From Longispora fulva (GTDB taxonomy: Bacteria > Actinomycetota > Actinomycetes > Mycobacteriales > Micromonosporaceae): a DNA stretch of 64,000 bases. How positions within the stretch are numbered: the first letter of the stretch is position 1; the number at the start of each line of letters is the position of its first letter. Below, piece by piece: positions 40,079 through 47,488 of this stretch. A program made the translations under genes and the position numbers. The stretch spans positions 6,386,001 to 6,450,000 of the forward strand of contig NZ_JADOUF010000001.1 of assembly GCF_015751905.1 (NCBI RefSeq), in the 5' to 3' direction. The notes beneath the pieces were generated by a model that made no database searches, had not been told where the DNA came from, and was given only the letters and a program-made list of their open reading frames with translations.

Positions 40079-40997
40079 CCGTCACGACCACGATCAAAAC
40101 CATGATCACCGTGTACGCGGTGAGCGCCGCTGCCTGGATGACATTGCGGTTCTTGGCCGGCGCGTAGGCGAGCGCCCCGGCGATCAGGCCCCCGGCGATG
40201 AAGCCACCCACGTGTCCGGCGATCGAGATGTTCGCGACGGTGAACGTGAAGATCGCGTTGATGACAAGGACCGGGAGAATCGGGGCAAGGCTCCGGCCGA
40301 GTTTGCGGAGCACGACGACGAGCGCGGCGAAAAGGCCGAAGATGGCAGTCGACGCGCCGGCCGACAGCCCGTTGGGCGAGAAGAGGTAGACGGCCACGTT
40401 GCCGCCGAGGCCGGCGAGCAGATAGAGCGCGGCGAACCGGACCGGGCCGAACGCGGTCTCCAGGTTGCGGCCGAGCACCCACAGCGCCCACATGTTCATC
40501 AGCAGGTGGATCGGGCCGAAGTGTAGGAACATGGCGGTGACCAGGCGGTAGTACGCCCCGCTGTCGATGCCGGGGGCGCTGGTGTTGGTGCTGCTGCAGA
40601 TGTATCCGGGCTGGTCCGGACAGGGGATGGAGTGCAGCGGGTAGTCCGGGCCGGAGACGCCGAACAGTTCGTGCAGGATGGTCGAGCCGCCGAAGATGCT
40701 GCCGCCACCCAGGGCGCCGCCCTTGCTGATCACCAGGCTGGCGACGAACACCAGCACGTTGAGGGCGATCAGGGAGATCGTGACGTAGCCGAACTGGCCG
40801 GCCTGGGTGCCGCCGAACCAGGTCCGGGCGGCCGGCTGGCTGGCCCGGCCCTCCGCGACGCACGACGGGCACTGGAAGCCCACCGAGGCCTCGGTCATGC
40901 AGTCGGGGCAGATGGGGCGCTCACAGCGGGTGCACCGCACGTACGTCTCCCGCCCCGGGTGCCGGTAGCAGGTCGGGGCGGGAGACACGTGAGTCAT
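40062..40997 (-). CDS. Rhomboid intramembrane serine protease with zinc-ribbon N-terminus
   Basis: A 311-residue protein. The N-terminal 60 residues hold a B-box/zinc-ribbon-like set of Cys and His (CYRHPGRETYVRCTRCERPI, then CPDCMTEASVGFQCPSC). Six or seven membrane helices follow, with rhomboid signatures: helix 2 LLMNMWALWVLGRNLE, the serine nucleophile in GLSAGASTAIFGLF and the histidine in IAGHVGGFIAGG. It should cleave membrane proteins within or near the bilayer. Start ATG 40997 (MTHVSPAPTCYRHPG). It is downstream of ppiA on the same strand. Confidence 0.93.
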   Translation of the reverse strand: MTHVSPAPTCYRHPGRETYVRCTRCERPICPDCMTEASVGFQCPSCVAEGRASQPAARTWFGGTQAGQFGYVTISLIALNVLVFVASLVISKGGALGGGSIFGGSTILHELFGVSGPDYPLHSIPCPDQPGYICSSTNTSAPGIDSGAYYRLVTAMFLHFGPIHLLMNMWALWVLGRNLETAFGPVRFAALYLLAGLGGNVAVYLFSPNGLSAGASTAIFGLFAALVVVLRKLGRSLAPILPVLVINAIFTFTVANISIAGHVGGFIAGGLIAGALAYAPAKNRNVIQAAALTAYTVIMVLIVVVTASGRS

Positions 40998-41017
40998 GCC
41001 AGAAACTGTATCCGGCT

Positions 41018-41527
41018 CTAGCGCTCGATCGTGACGCTGTCGATCCGCAGCTCGCTCTTCGGCTTGTCGCCCGCGCCGGTCTCGGCGGTGGCGATCGCGT
41101 CGACGACCTTCTTCGAGGCGTCGTCTGCGACCTTGCCGAAGATGGTGTGCTTGCCGTTCAGCCAGTTCGGGGCGCTGACGGTGATGAAGAACTGCGAGCC
41201 GTTGGTGCCCGGGCCGGCGTTGGCCATCGCGAGCTGGTAGGACTCCGTGAACTGCAGGTCCGGGTGGATCTCGTCCTTGAAGTTGTAGCCCGGCCCGCCC
41301 CGGCCGGTACCCGTCGGGTCGCCGGTCTGGATCATGAAGCCGGAGATGACACGGTGGAAGATGGTGCCGTTGTAGTACGGGCCGCTGCCGGGCTTCCCGG
41401 TGTTCGGGTCCGTGTACTCCTTGGTGCCCTCGGCCAGCTCGACGAAGTTGGCGACCGTCTTCGGCGCGTGGTTCGGGAAGAGCTCGAGCCGGATGTCGCC
41501 GGCGTTCGTGTGCAGGGTCGCGAACAC
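41018..41527 (-). CDS. ppiA: Cytoplasmic cyclophilin-type peptidyl-prolyl isomerase
   Basis: A 169-residue peptidyl-prolyl cis-trans isomerase without signal peptide. Active-site motifs: the catalytic arginine in TIFHRVISGFMIQTGD, QLAMANAGPGTNGSQFFIT and NGKHTIFGKV (tryptophan of the cyclosporin site is W in APNWLNGKHTIFG). The GTG at 41527 is preceded by AGGAG. The position near crgA and the PH-domain gene matches ppiA (Rv0009). Confidence 0.96.
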   Translation of the reverse strand: MFATLHTNAGDIRLELFPNHAPKTVANFVELAEGTKEYTDPNTGKPGSGPYYNGTIFHRVISGFMIQTGDPTGTGRGGPGYNFKDEIHPDLQFTESYQLAMANAGPGTNGSQFFITVSAPNWLNGKHTIFGKVADDASKKVVDAIATAETGAGDKPKSELRIDSVTIER

Positions 41528-41696
41528 GAGAATCTCCTAGATCGTCGGGCCAATTCACCTCCCATCCTGTCATGTGGGCCCGCGCCGCCGTTTGCGACCG
41601 TGACGAACCGGGTACCTCCGGGTACGCCGTTTCGCTGGCAGCAGCTGTGCGGAGAGGGCAGGATAAAGACAAATTCACATCGAAGGAGGCGGGCAG

Positions 41697-42203
41697 GTGC
41701 TGGGACTACGACGGAAGACTCTGAGCCGTGGGGAGCAGATCTCCAACGAGCTCGGGGAGTGCCGTGACCACCTGCGCGGGGTGGCCTCCCTGATCGCCGG
41801 AGGCGCCGCTGAGAAGCTGGCCCCCCGGGTCGACCAGGCCAGGGATCTGGTCAGTCCCCGGGTCGAGCGGGCCCGCGAGGCGGCGCTGCATGGCCTCGAG
41901 TCGGCCACGGCGCGCCTGGGCGGAAAGCCGCGTTCCCGGTGGCCGATGCTCGTCGGGGTGCTCGGGGTCGGCGTCCTCGCCGGTGCCGCCGCCGCCCTGG
42001 TCATGTCGCGCCGCAACGCCCGCTGGGACGAGTACGAGCCGGTGCACGTGCTGGAGTTCGACGACGAGTCGCCGGCCGAGAAGGTGCGCACCGTGGCCGA
42101 CAACCTGCGCGACACCGCCGGTGACGTCCGGGACAAGGCCAAGGAGTCGCTGAACCATGTCGCCGACTCGGTCGAGTCGGGCGCGAAGAAGCTCAAGGAC
42201 TAG
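41697..42203 (+). CDS. YtxH-like membrane-anchored protein
   Basis: A 168-residue protein: an amphipathic helical N-terminus (GEQISNELGECRDHLRGVAS), a membrane helix (WPMLVGVLGVGVLAGAAAAL, followed by VMSRRNARWDEYE) and a helical C-terminus with apolipophorin/YtxH-like heptads (VADNLRDTAGDVRDKAKESL). GTG 41697 follows GGAGGCGGGCAG. YtxH-like proteins are stress-associated and of unknown activity. It is divergent from ppiA with a 169-bp gap in which no other element was recognised. Confidence 0.75.
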   Translation: MLGLRRKTLSRGEQISNELGECRDHLRGVASLIAGGAAEKLAPRVDQARDLVSPRVERAREAALHGLESATARLGGKPRSRWPMLVGVLGVGVLAGAAAALVMSRRNARWDEYEPVHVLEFDDESPAEKVRTVADNLRDTAGDVRDKAKESLNHVADSVESGAKKLKD

Positions 42204-42283
42204 TCAGCCGCAGGGGCCGGCGGCCACGCCGGCCCGGGCGGCGTCGTGTGCCGGACCGAGGCCAAGCCGGACGTCGGCGACGG

Positions 42284-43390
42284 CTACAGCCAGCCCGACC
42301 GGCGGAAGAACCGGTACAGCCCCGCACAGGCGACCACGATGAGCGTCAGGATGAACGGATAGCCGAACTTCCACTTGAGTTCCGGCATGACGTCGAAGTT
42401 CATCCCGTAGATCCCGGCGATCGCGGTCGGGACGGCTGCGATGGCGGCCCAGGCCGCGATCTTGCGCATGTCGTTGTTCTGGTCGACGGTCACCTGGGCC
42501 AGCCGGGCCTGGAGCACCGAGTTGATCAGGTCGTCGTACGCCGCGATCTGCTCCACGACCCGCTGCAGATGGTCGTTCACGTCGCGGATGTAGCGCCGGG
42601 GCTCCTTCGGCAGGCTGGAGATCTGCCCGGACACCAGCACCTGGAGCGGGCGCTGCAACGGGAAGACGGCCCGCTTGAACTCCACCAACTCCCGCTTGAG
42701 CTGGTAGATCTCCTGGATGTTGGACTTGCGGTCCCGGCTGAAGACGCTGGCCTCCAGCTCGTCGAGGTCGGTCTCGACGGCGGCGGACACGTCGAGGTAG
42801 ACGTCCACGACCCGGTCGACCACGGCGTGGAACACCGCCCATGGGCCCTGGGCCAGCAGCTCGCGGCGGCTCTCCAGCTCCTCGCGGACCGGCTTGAGCC
42901 GGACGGCCGCGCCGTGCCGCACCGTGATCACGAAGTGTTCGCCGATGAAGAGCATCACGGCGCCGGTCTCGATGACCTCACTGGTCTCGGTGAGCTCGTC
43001 GTGCGGCATGTACCGGGCGGTGCGCACCACAGCGAACGTCATGTCCTCGTACTGCTCCAACTTGGGGCGCTGGAACGACTTCACCGCGTCCTCGACCGCC
43101 AGCTCGTGCAGGTCGAACGCCTCGGCGATGTCGGCGAACTCGTCGGGGGTCGGCTCGTGCAGCCCGATCCACACGAAGGCCTTGCCCTGCCGCTGGGCCG
43201 CCTCGTGCGCCTCCTTGAACGTCCACTCGCCCTCCTGGCGCACGCCGTCCACGTACAGCGCGAAGTCGACGAGGCCTGGGCCGTTCGGGGTCGGACTGGA
43301 GGGCGGGTTGGTGGTGGGTCGGAGAATCTGGCTGACCGCGCGCACGGGCGCGCTCAGCGCCCGGCTCAAACCCCGCTCCTGCTCTGCCAT
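42284..43390 (-). CDS. corA: CorA-family Mg2+/Co2+ transporter
   Basis: A 368-residue divalent-cation channel. The large cytoplasmic domain has VWIGLHEPTPDEFADIAEAF and DVNDHLQRVVEQIAAYDDLI; the C-terminus has two membrane helices with the signature IYGMNFDVMPEL between them (GMN selectivity motif). The C-terminal end is basic (RFFRRSGWL). ATG 43390 has only a weak AGG before it. A 20-bp perfect hairpin followed by a T-rich tract lies in the 5' region (43432-43482), so attenuation is possible. Confidence 0.94.
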   Translation of the reverse strand: MAEQERGLSRALSAPVRAVSQILRPTTNPPSSPTPNGPGLVDFALYVDGVRQEGEWTFKEAHEAAQRQGKAFVWIGLHEPTPDEFADIAEAFDLHELAVEDAVKSFQRPKLEQYEDMTFAVVRTARYMPHDELTETSEVIETGAVMLFIGEHFVITVRHGAAVRLKPVREELESRRELLAQGPWAVFHAVVDRVVDVYLDVSAAVETDLDELEASVFSRDRKSNIQEIYQLKRELVEFKRAVFPLQRPLQVLVSGQISSLPKEPRRYIRDVNDHLQRVVEQIAAYDDLINSVLQARLAQVTVDQNNDMRKIAAWAAIAAVPTAIAGIYGMNFDVMPELKWKFGYPFILTLIVVACAGLYRFFRRSGWL

Positions 43391-43431
43391 ACCTGAGAGT
43401 GTTCCACGATCAAGTACCCCGGGAAAAACAA

Positions 43432-43482
43432 CACCGGGCAGGTTCGGCCGCTACGGGGGGATGCGGCCGAACCTGCCCGGTG
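43432..43482 (-). terminator. Very strong hairpin with T-tract in the corA leader
   Basis: CACCGGGCAGGTTCGGCCGC (43432-43451) and its exact complement (43463-43482) form a 20-bp perfect stem around an 11-nt loop. Read on the minus strand, the stem is followed by TTGTTTTTCCC, the layout of an intrinsic terminator, 41 nt before the corA ATG. It may be a second terminator behind the aminotransferase gene or a conditional attenuator of corA. Confidence 0.7.
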
Positions 43483-43586
43483 CCCTTGGGGGCATGGTGC
43501 CCTTGCGCACCGCACTGTCCTGGGGAGGGCTTTTTTGCGGTGCTGGGAGGCATTGTTTCCCGGCTCGATGCGGAAAAGAAACACCC

Positions 43587-43614
43587 TCGTGATGGCGACA
43601 TTGCGCCATCACGA
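43587..43614 (-). terminator. Terminator of the aminotransferase gene
   Basis: TCGTGATGGCG (43587-43597) pairs perfectly with CGCCATCACGA (43604-43614) around a 6-nt loop, 10 nt beyond the aminotransferase stop. On the minus strand it is followed by GGGTGTTTCTTTTCC. It is a good intrinsic terminator. Confidence 0.75.
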
Positions 43615-43624
43615 TATGACGTAA

Positions 43625-44716
43625 TTACGCCACGGTGCGGATCGCCTCGGCGAGCCTGCGCACACCCTCGTCGATCTGGTCGTCGGTGACGGCCGAGAAC
43701 GCCAGGCGGAGCGAGCTCTTGCCGCCCTCGAGCAGGAAGTCGCTGCCCTTGACGATGGCCACGCCGAGCGCGGTGGCGGCCGGCAGCAGCTTGTCCACGT
43801 TGACGGAGGTGGGCAGCTCGACCCAGAGGAAGTAGCCGCCGTCCGGGGCGACGAAGGTGGCGTCCGGGATGTGCTTGTTCAGCGCCTCGCCGAGCAGCCG
43901 GGCGCGCTCGCCGAGCGCGGTGCACACCGTGGCGATCGACTTCTCGATGTCGCCGGAGACGCAGAACTGGTACACCGTCGCCTGCGACAGCATGCTCGGC
44001 GAGATGTAGAGGTTCGTCGCCGTGGCCGCGATCGCCGAGATCACCGCGGTCGGGCCGACGAGGTAGCCGACCCGGACGCCGGGGCAGACCGTCTTCGTGA
44101 ACGAGGAGGCGTGCACGACGACGTCGTCGGTGTCCAGGGACAGCATCGAGGGCAGCGCCTCGCCGCGGAACCGGATGTCGACGTACGGGTCGTCCTCGAA
44201 GATCGTGAAGCCGTACTCGGCCGCGAGCGCGAGCAGCGCGCGCCGCCGGGCGAGGGACAGCGTGACGCCGGCCGGGTTCTGGTAGTTCGGAATGATGTGC
44301 GCGAGCTTGGGCCGCACCCCGGACTCCAGCAGGGCGCGCAGCTCGTCGGTGTCGATGCCGTCGGCGTCGACCGTGATCGCCCGGACGTCCGCGCCCCGGT
44401 TCTTCAGGTTCAGCAGCGTGCGGTCGTACGTCGGCTTCTCGACGATGATCACGTCGCCCGGCTTCACGAACTGCTCGAAGAGGAACGCGTCGGCCTGCAG
44501 CGAACCGTTGGTCACCAGGACGTGGTCCGGCGTCACGGCGTGCTTGTCCGCGATCCACTTGCGCAGGGGCAGGTAGCCGACGGACGTGCCGTAGGCGGTC
44601 ACCCCGGCCGGGTCCGCGTCGAACGCGCGGACGGCGGCGGCCTTGAGGCCCTCGATGTCGATGATGTCCAGGGACGGCGCGCCCCGGGCGAAGGAGATGA
44701 GCTGCTCGGCGGTCAT
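43625..44716 (-). CDS. Class I/II PLP-dependent aminotransferase
   Basis: A 363-residue fold-type I aminotransferase. The PLP lysine is in VHASSFTKTVCPGVRVGYLV, the ring-stacking and Asn/Asp contacts in IIPNYQNPAGVTLS and IFEDDPYVDIRF, and the phosphate-contacting arginine in SSLRLAFSAV. It resembles the catalytic domain of MocR and the 2-aminoadipate/LysN branch, but there is no N-terminal GntR domain. The substrate is not clear; an amino-acid to 2-oxoacid transamination is likely. ATG 44716 lies 7 nt after -10 TAAACT with no Shine-Dalgarno, so it may be leaderless. The reading frame is open far upstream without coding character. Confidence 0.9.
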   Translation of the reverse strand: MTAEQLISFARGAPSLDIIDIEGLKAAAVRAFDADPAGVTAYGTSVGYLPLRKWIADKHAVTPDHVLVTNGSLQADAFLFEQFVKPGDVIIVEKPTYDRTLLNLKNRGADVRAITVDADGIDTDELRALLESGVRPKLAHIIPNYQNPAGVTLSLARRRALLALAAEYGFTIFEDDPYVDIRFRGEALPSMLSLDTDDVVVHASSFTKTVCPGVRVGYLVGPTAVISAIAATATNLYISPSMLSQATVYQFCVSGDIEKSIATVCTALGERARLLGEALNKHIPDATFVAPDGGYFLWVELPTSVNVDKLLPAATALGVAIVKGSDFLLEGGKSSLRLAFSAVTDDQIDEGVRRLAEAIRTVA

Positions 44717-44723
44717 GCACCGC

Positions 44724-44733
44724 AGTTTAGGCT
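44724..44733. promoter_or_regulatory. Overlapping -10 elements for two divergent leaderless genes
   Basis: The 10-bp core AGTTTAGGCT reads TAGGCT on the plus strand (44728-44733) and TAAACT on the minus strand (44729-44724). Each hexamer is exactly 7 nt from its start codon, ATG 44741 and ATG 44716. Neither gene has a Shine-Dalgarno sequence. Confidence 0.6.
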
Positions 44734-44740
44734 CCGCGTA

Positions 44741-45613
44741 ATGGATCTTTACAGCGTGTTGACCGGTGCGGTGCCCCACACCGTTCCCGGGGCTGCGGCG
44801 ATCATCACCTGGGACGGCGTCGTGGTCGACCGGGCCGCCGTGGGCGAGATGGTCAGGTATGCCGACCCGGGCGGGACCCTGGCTGCCGAGCGCCCGCGTG
44901 TCACGGCCGACACGCTGTGGGATCTGGCGTCGGTGACGAAGCTCTACACGACGGTGCTGGTGCTCCGGCTCGGGCTTGCCCTGGATGAGCCCGCGCACGG
45001 CCGGTACACGATGCGGCAGTTGTTGACGCACACGGCCGGGTTGCCGGCGACGGTGCCGGAGGAGGCCCGGACCTGGCCCGGGGTGCTGGCGCTGCCCGGC
45101 GGTGGGCCGGACGTCTACTCCGACGTCGGGCCGCTGCTCGCCGGGCGGATCGTCGAGGAGCGCACCGGCACGCCGCTGGACCGGCTGCTCCGCGAGCTGG
45201 TCACCGGGCCGCTCGGGCTCACGGAGACGACCTACGCGCCCGATCCGGCCCGTGCCGCCGCGACCGAGTTCAAGCCCGGCCGCGGCCTGGTGCGCGGGGT
45301 GGTGCACGACGGGACGGCGTTCGCCCTGGGCGGGCCGTGCGGGCACGCGGGGCTGTTCGCCCCGGTCGGGGAGGTCGCGGCGTTCGGGGAGGCGTTGCGA
45401 ACCGGGTTCTGTCCCGGGGTCGCCGATCTGCCCAACCTGCGCGACGGAGCGGGATTCGGACACACCGGCTTCACGGGTACGTCCGTGCGCGTCACCGACC
45501 GGTCGGTCGCCGTGCTGCTGACCAACCGGGTGCACCCGCGCCGGGAGCTGTCCTCCGTCGCGGGGCTGCGCGCCACCGTCAGGCGTCTACAGGGTGCTCC
45601 ACCCGCGCCCTGA
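44741..45613 (+). CDS. Serine hydrolase of the beta-lactamase/DD-peptidase family
   Basis: A 290-residue class C beta-lactamase-like protein. The SxxK motif is in LWDLASVTKLYTTVLVLRL, with the nucleophile serine before VTK. The second motif reads YSD (DVYSDVGPLLAGRI) in place of YxN, and the KTG equivalent is HTG in FGHTGFTGTSV. ALDEPAHGRYTMRQLLTHTA is typical of the family. No clear signal peptide is present, so it is probably cytoplasmic with esterase or peptidase activity; a true beta-lactamase is unlikely. ATG 44741 is 7 nt after a -10 hexamer. Its last 35 bp overlap the convergent CBS gene. Confidence 0.85.
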   Translation: MDLYSVLTGAVPHTVPGAAAIITWDGVVVDRAAVGEMVRYADPGGTLAAERPRVTADTLWDLASVTKLYTTVLVLRLGLALDEPAHGRYTMRQLLTHTAGLPATVPEEARTWPGVLALPGGGPDVYSDVGPLLAGRIVEERTGTPLDRLLRELVTGPLGLTETTYAPDPARAAATEFKPGRGLVRGVVHDGTAFALGGPCGHAGLFAPVGEVAAFGEALRTGFCPGVADLPNLRDGAGFGHTGFTGTSVRVTDRSVAVLLTNRVHPRRELSSVAGLRATVRRLQGAPPAP

Positions 45614-45965
45614 CGATGTCCCGTACGGAGATCATCCCGACCACCTGGTCGCGCTCGATGACGATCAGGTGCCGGAAACCGCCCCGGATCATGATCCGGG
45701 AGGCCTCGGTGAGTTCCATGTCCGGACCGGCGCAGATCGCGTCCGGGGTGTAGTGCTCGCCGGCCTCGGCGACGTCGGGGTCGAGCCCCGATGCGATCGC
45801 GTTGAGGATGTCCCGTTCGGTGATGATGCCGAAACCGGACGCGTCGGCATCATCGACGATCGCGGCACCGAACCGGCGGGCCGACATCTGCTGGGCCACT
45901 TGGCGGAGTTTGTGGGCGGGGCCGACGGAGAGGATCTCGGTACTCATAGCTTCGCGTACACGCAT
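45579..45965 (-). CDS. CBS-domain-pair protein
   Basis: A 128-residue protein made of two CBS domains (REAMSTEILSVGPAHKLRQV, GIITERDILNAIASG; then PDAICAGPDMELTEASRIMI, VVGMISVRDIVRARV). Such pairs bind adenine nucleotides and act as energy or stress sensors; stand-alone actinobacterial members resemble hypoxic-response protein types. ATG 45965 follows GGAGGTAGTC. The 3' end overlaps the serine hydrolase gene on the other strand. Confidence 0.9.
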   Translation of the reverse strand: MRVREAMSTEILSVGPAHKLRQVAQQMSARRFGAAIVDDADASGFGIITERDILNAIASGLDPDVAEAGEHYTPDAICAGPDMELTEASRIMIRGGFRHLIVIERDQVVGMISVRDIVRARVEHPVDA

Positions 45966-46091
45966 GACTACCTCCTGTGTTCACTTTACGGATATCTTGG
46001 CCTACGGTGCGCCAGCGACCAAAGAAAATGGCGCGTTCCCCCGCCGCGCTCGGCACCTCGGCCTCCGGCCGGCTCGGGTTATCCTTCGGCG

Positions 46092-46781
46092 GTGCGCAAC
46101 GTCGTGATCCTGGCCGCTGGCATGGGGACCAGACTCGGTCGTCCCCACCCCAAGCCCCTGACCCTCCTCGCCGACGGTCGCAGCATCCTGCGGCAGCAGC
46201 TCGACCACCTGCGCGCGGCGTACGGGCCCTCCGCCCACATCGCGATCGTGGTCGGCTTCAAGAAGGACCTGGTCATGGAGGCCGCCGCCGAGGACGCGGC
46301 CTTCGTCTACAACGAGTTCTACGACCAGACCAACACCTCCAAGAGCCTGCTCAAGGCGCTGAAGCTCGGCCCGCCCGGCGGGGTGCTGTGGCTCAACGGC
46401 GACGTGGTGTTCGAGCCCGGCCTGCTGGAGCTGTTCACCGAGGCCCTCGCCGCCGAGCAGAGCTTCGTCGCGGTGAACACGGCGAGCGTGGCCGACGAGG
46501 AGGTCAAGTACACCCTCGACGACGCCGGATTCATCAGGGAGCTGTCGAAGAAGGTGGTCGGCGGGCTCGGCGAGGCCGTCGGGATCAACTACGTGTCCGC
46601 GGCCGACCGCGCGGCCCTGGTCGAGCACCTGAGCCGGGTTGACGAGCAGGAGTACTTCGAGGGCGGCATCGAGAGCGCGATCTCCGCCGAGGGGCTGCGG
46701 TTTCGGGCGATCGACATCTCGACGTTCGGCTGCGTCGAGGTCGACTTCGACGAGGACCTGGCGAGGGCGAACAAGCTGTGA
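46092..46781 (+). CDS. Nucleotidyltransferase (CTP:phospho-alcohol cytidylyltransferase type)
   Basis: A 229-residue Rossmann-type NTP transferase: VILAAGMGTRLGRPHPKPLT is the nucleotide-binding signature, WLNGDVVFEPGLLELF holds the metal aspartate, and VGINYVSAADRAALVEHL and FGCVEVDFDEDLARAN close the fold. It resembles phosphocholine and inositol-1-phosphate cytidylyltransferases (LicC and IPCT). The next gene, overlapping by 4 nt, encodes a CDP-alcohol phosphatidyltransferase, so it probably makes the CDP-activated alcohol or polyol used there. GTG 46092 comes 6 nt after -10 TATCCT, suggesting a leaderless mRNA. Confidence 0.82.
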   Translation: MRNVVILAAGMGTRLGRPHPKPLTLLADGRSILRQQLDHLRAAYGPSAHIAIVVGFKKDLVMEAAAEDAAFVYNEFYDQTNTSKSLLKALKLGPPGGVLWLNGDVVFEPGLLELFTEALAAEQSFVAVNTASVADEEVKYTLDDAGFIRELSKKVVGGLGEAVGINYVSAADRAALVEHLSRVDEQEYFEGGIESAISAEGLRFRAIDISTFGCVEVDFDEDLARANKL

Positions 46782-47488
46782 GACTGCGGGAGTACTACGC
46801 GCTGAACCGGGGCGGCGGCCTGGCCACGGAGAGCTTCAGCCAGTGGATCGGGGCCGTCAGCGCCCAGCTCTTCCACCGGCTCGGGCTGTCCCCGACCGCG
46901 ATGAGCGCGCTCAACCTGTTCCTCGGGCTCGTCGCCTCCGTCGGGGTCCTCGTCGCGGCGCGCACCGGCGACTACCACGGCTGGATCGGCCTGGCCGCGC
47001 TCGTGCTCTGGCACGTCGCGTACGGCGTCGACTGCGGGGACGGGCAGCTCGCCCGGGCCACGAGGACCGGCAGCACGGCTGGGGCGCGGATCGACGTGCT
47101 GTGCGACATCGCGCTGCAGATCGCCCTGGTGGCGGCCGTGAGCGCCGTGGCGGCCGAGTACACCCCGGACGCGCCGGCGTGGATCTACGCCCTGTTCGCC
47201 GGCACCTGGATGGTCAACCTGGTCACCTCCGTGATGCAGCAGGGCGACACCGGCGGCAGCATGGTCACCTCGACGTCGCTGCCGGTCCGGCTCGTGAAGC
47301 TGATCCGTGACTACGCGTTCGTGATCACGGTGCTCGGGGTCGCGATCTGGCTCGTGCCGAAGTGGACCATCTGGGTGATCGTCGCGTTCACCGCCGTCAA
47401 CGGGCTGTTCCTGCTGGCCAGCATCGCGTTCACCGGCCGGGCCGCGCAGCGGGCGTGGGCCGAGAAGACGGCGGCGCGGAACTCATGA
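46778..47488 (+). CDS. CDP-alcohol phosphatidyltransferase family membrane protein
   Basis: A 236-residue integral membrane enzyme with the full signature DGx2ARx8Gx3Dx3D: D88, G89, A92, R93, G102, D106, D110. About six membrane helices are visible. It transfers a phosphoalcohol from CDP to a lipid or polyol acceptor. It overlaps the nucleotidyltransferase gene (GTGA) and the flippase gene (ATGA). The gene pair matches the two halves of bifunctional IPCT/DIPPS enzymes, so a phosphoinositol-like product is an option; the substrate cannot be fixed from sequence. Confidence 0.88.
   Translation: MRLREYYALNRGGGLATESFSQWIGAVSAQLFHRLGLSPTAMSALNLFLGLVASVGVLVAARTGDYHGWIGLAALVLWHVAYGVDCGDGQLARATRTGSTAGARIDVLCDIALQIALVAAVSAVAAEYTPDAPAWIYALFAGTWMVNLVTSVMQQGDTGGSMVTSTSLPVRLVKLIRDYAFVITVLGVAIWLVPKWTIWVIVAFTAVNGLFLLASIAFTGRAAQRAWAEKTAARNS

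Noticed and set aside
43366-43584. 72-codon minus-strand frame across the corA leader
   Set aside because: It contains the whole 20-bp inverted repeat, overlaps the corA start in another frame and has no homology-like features.
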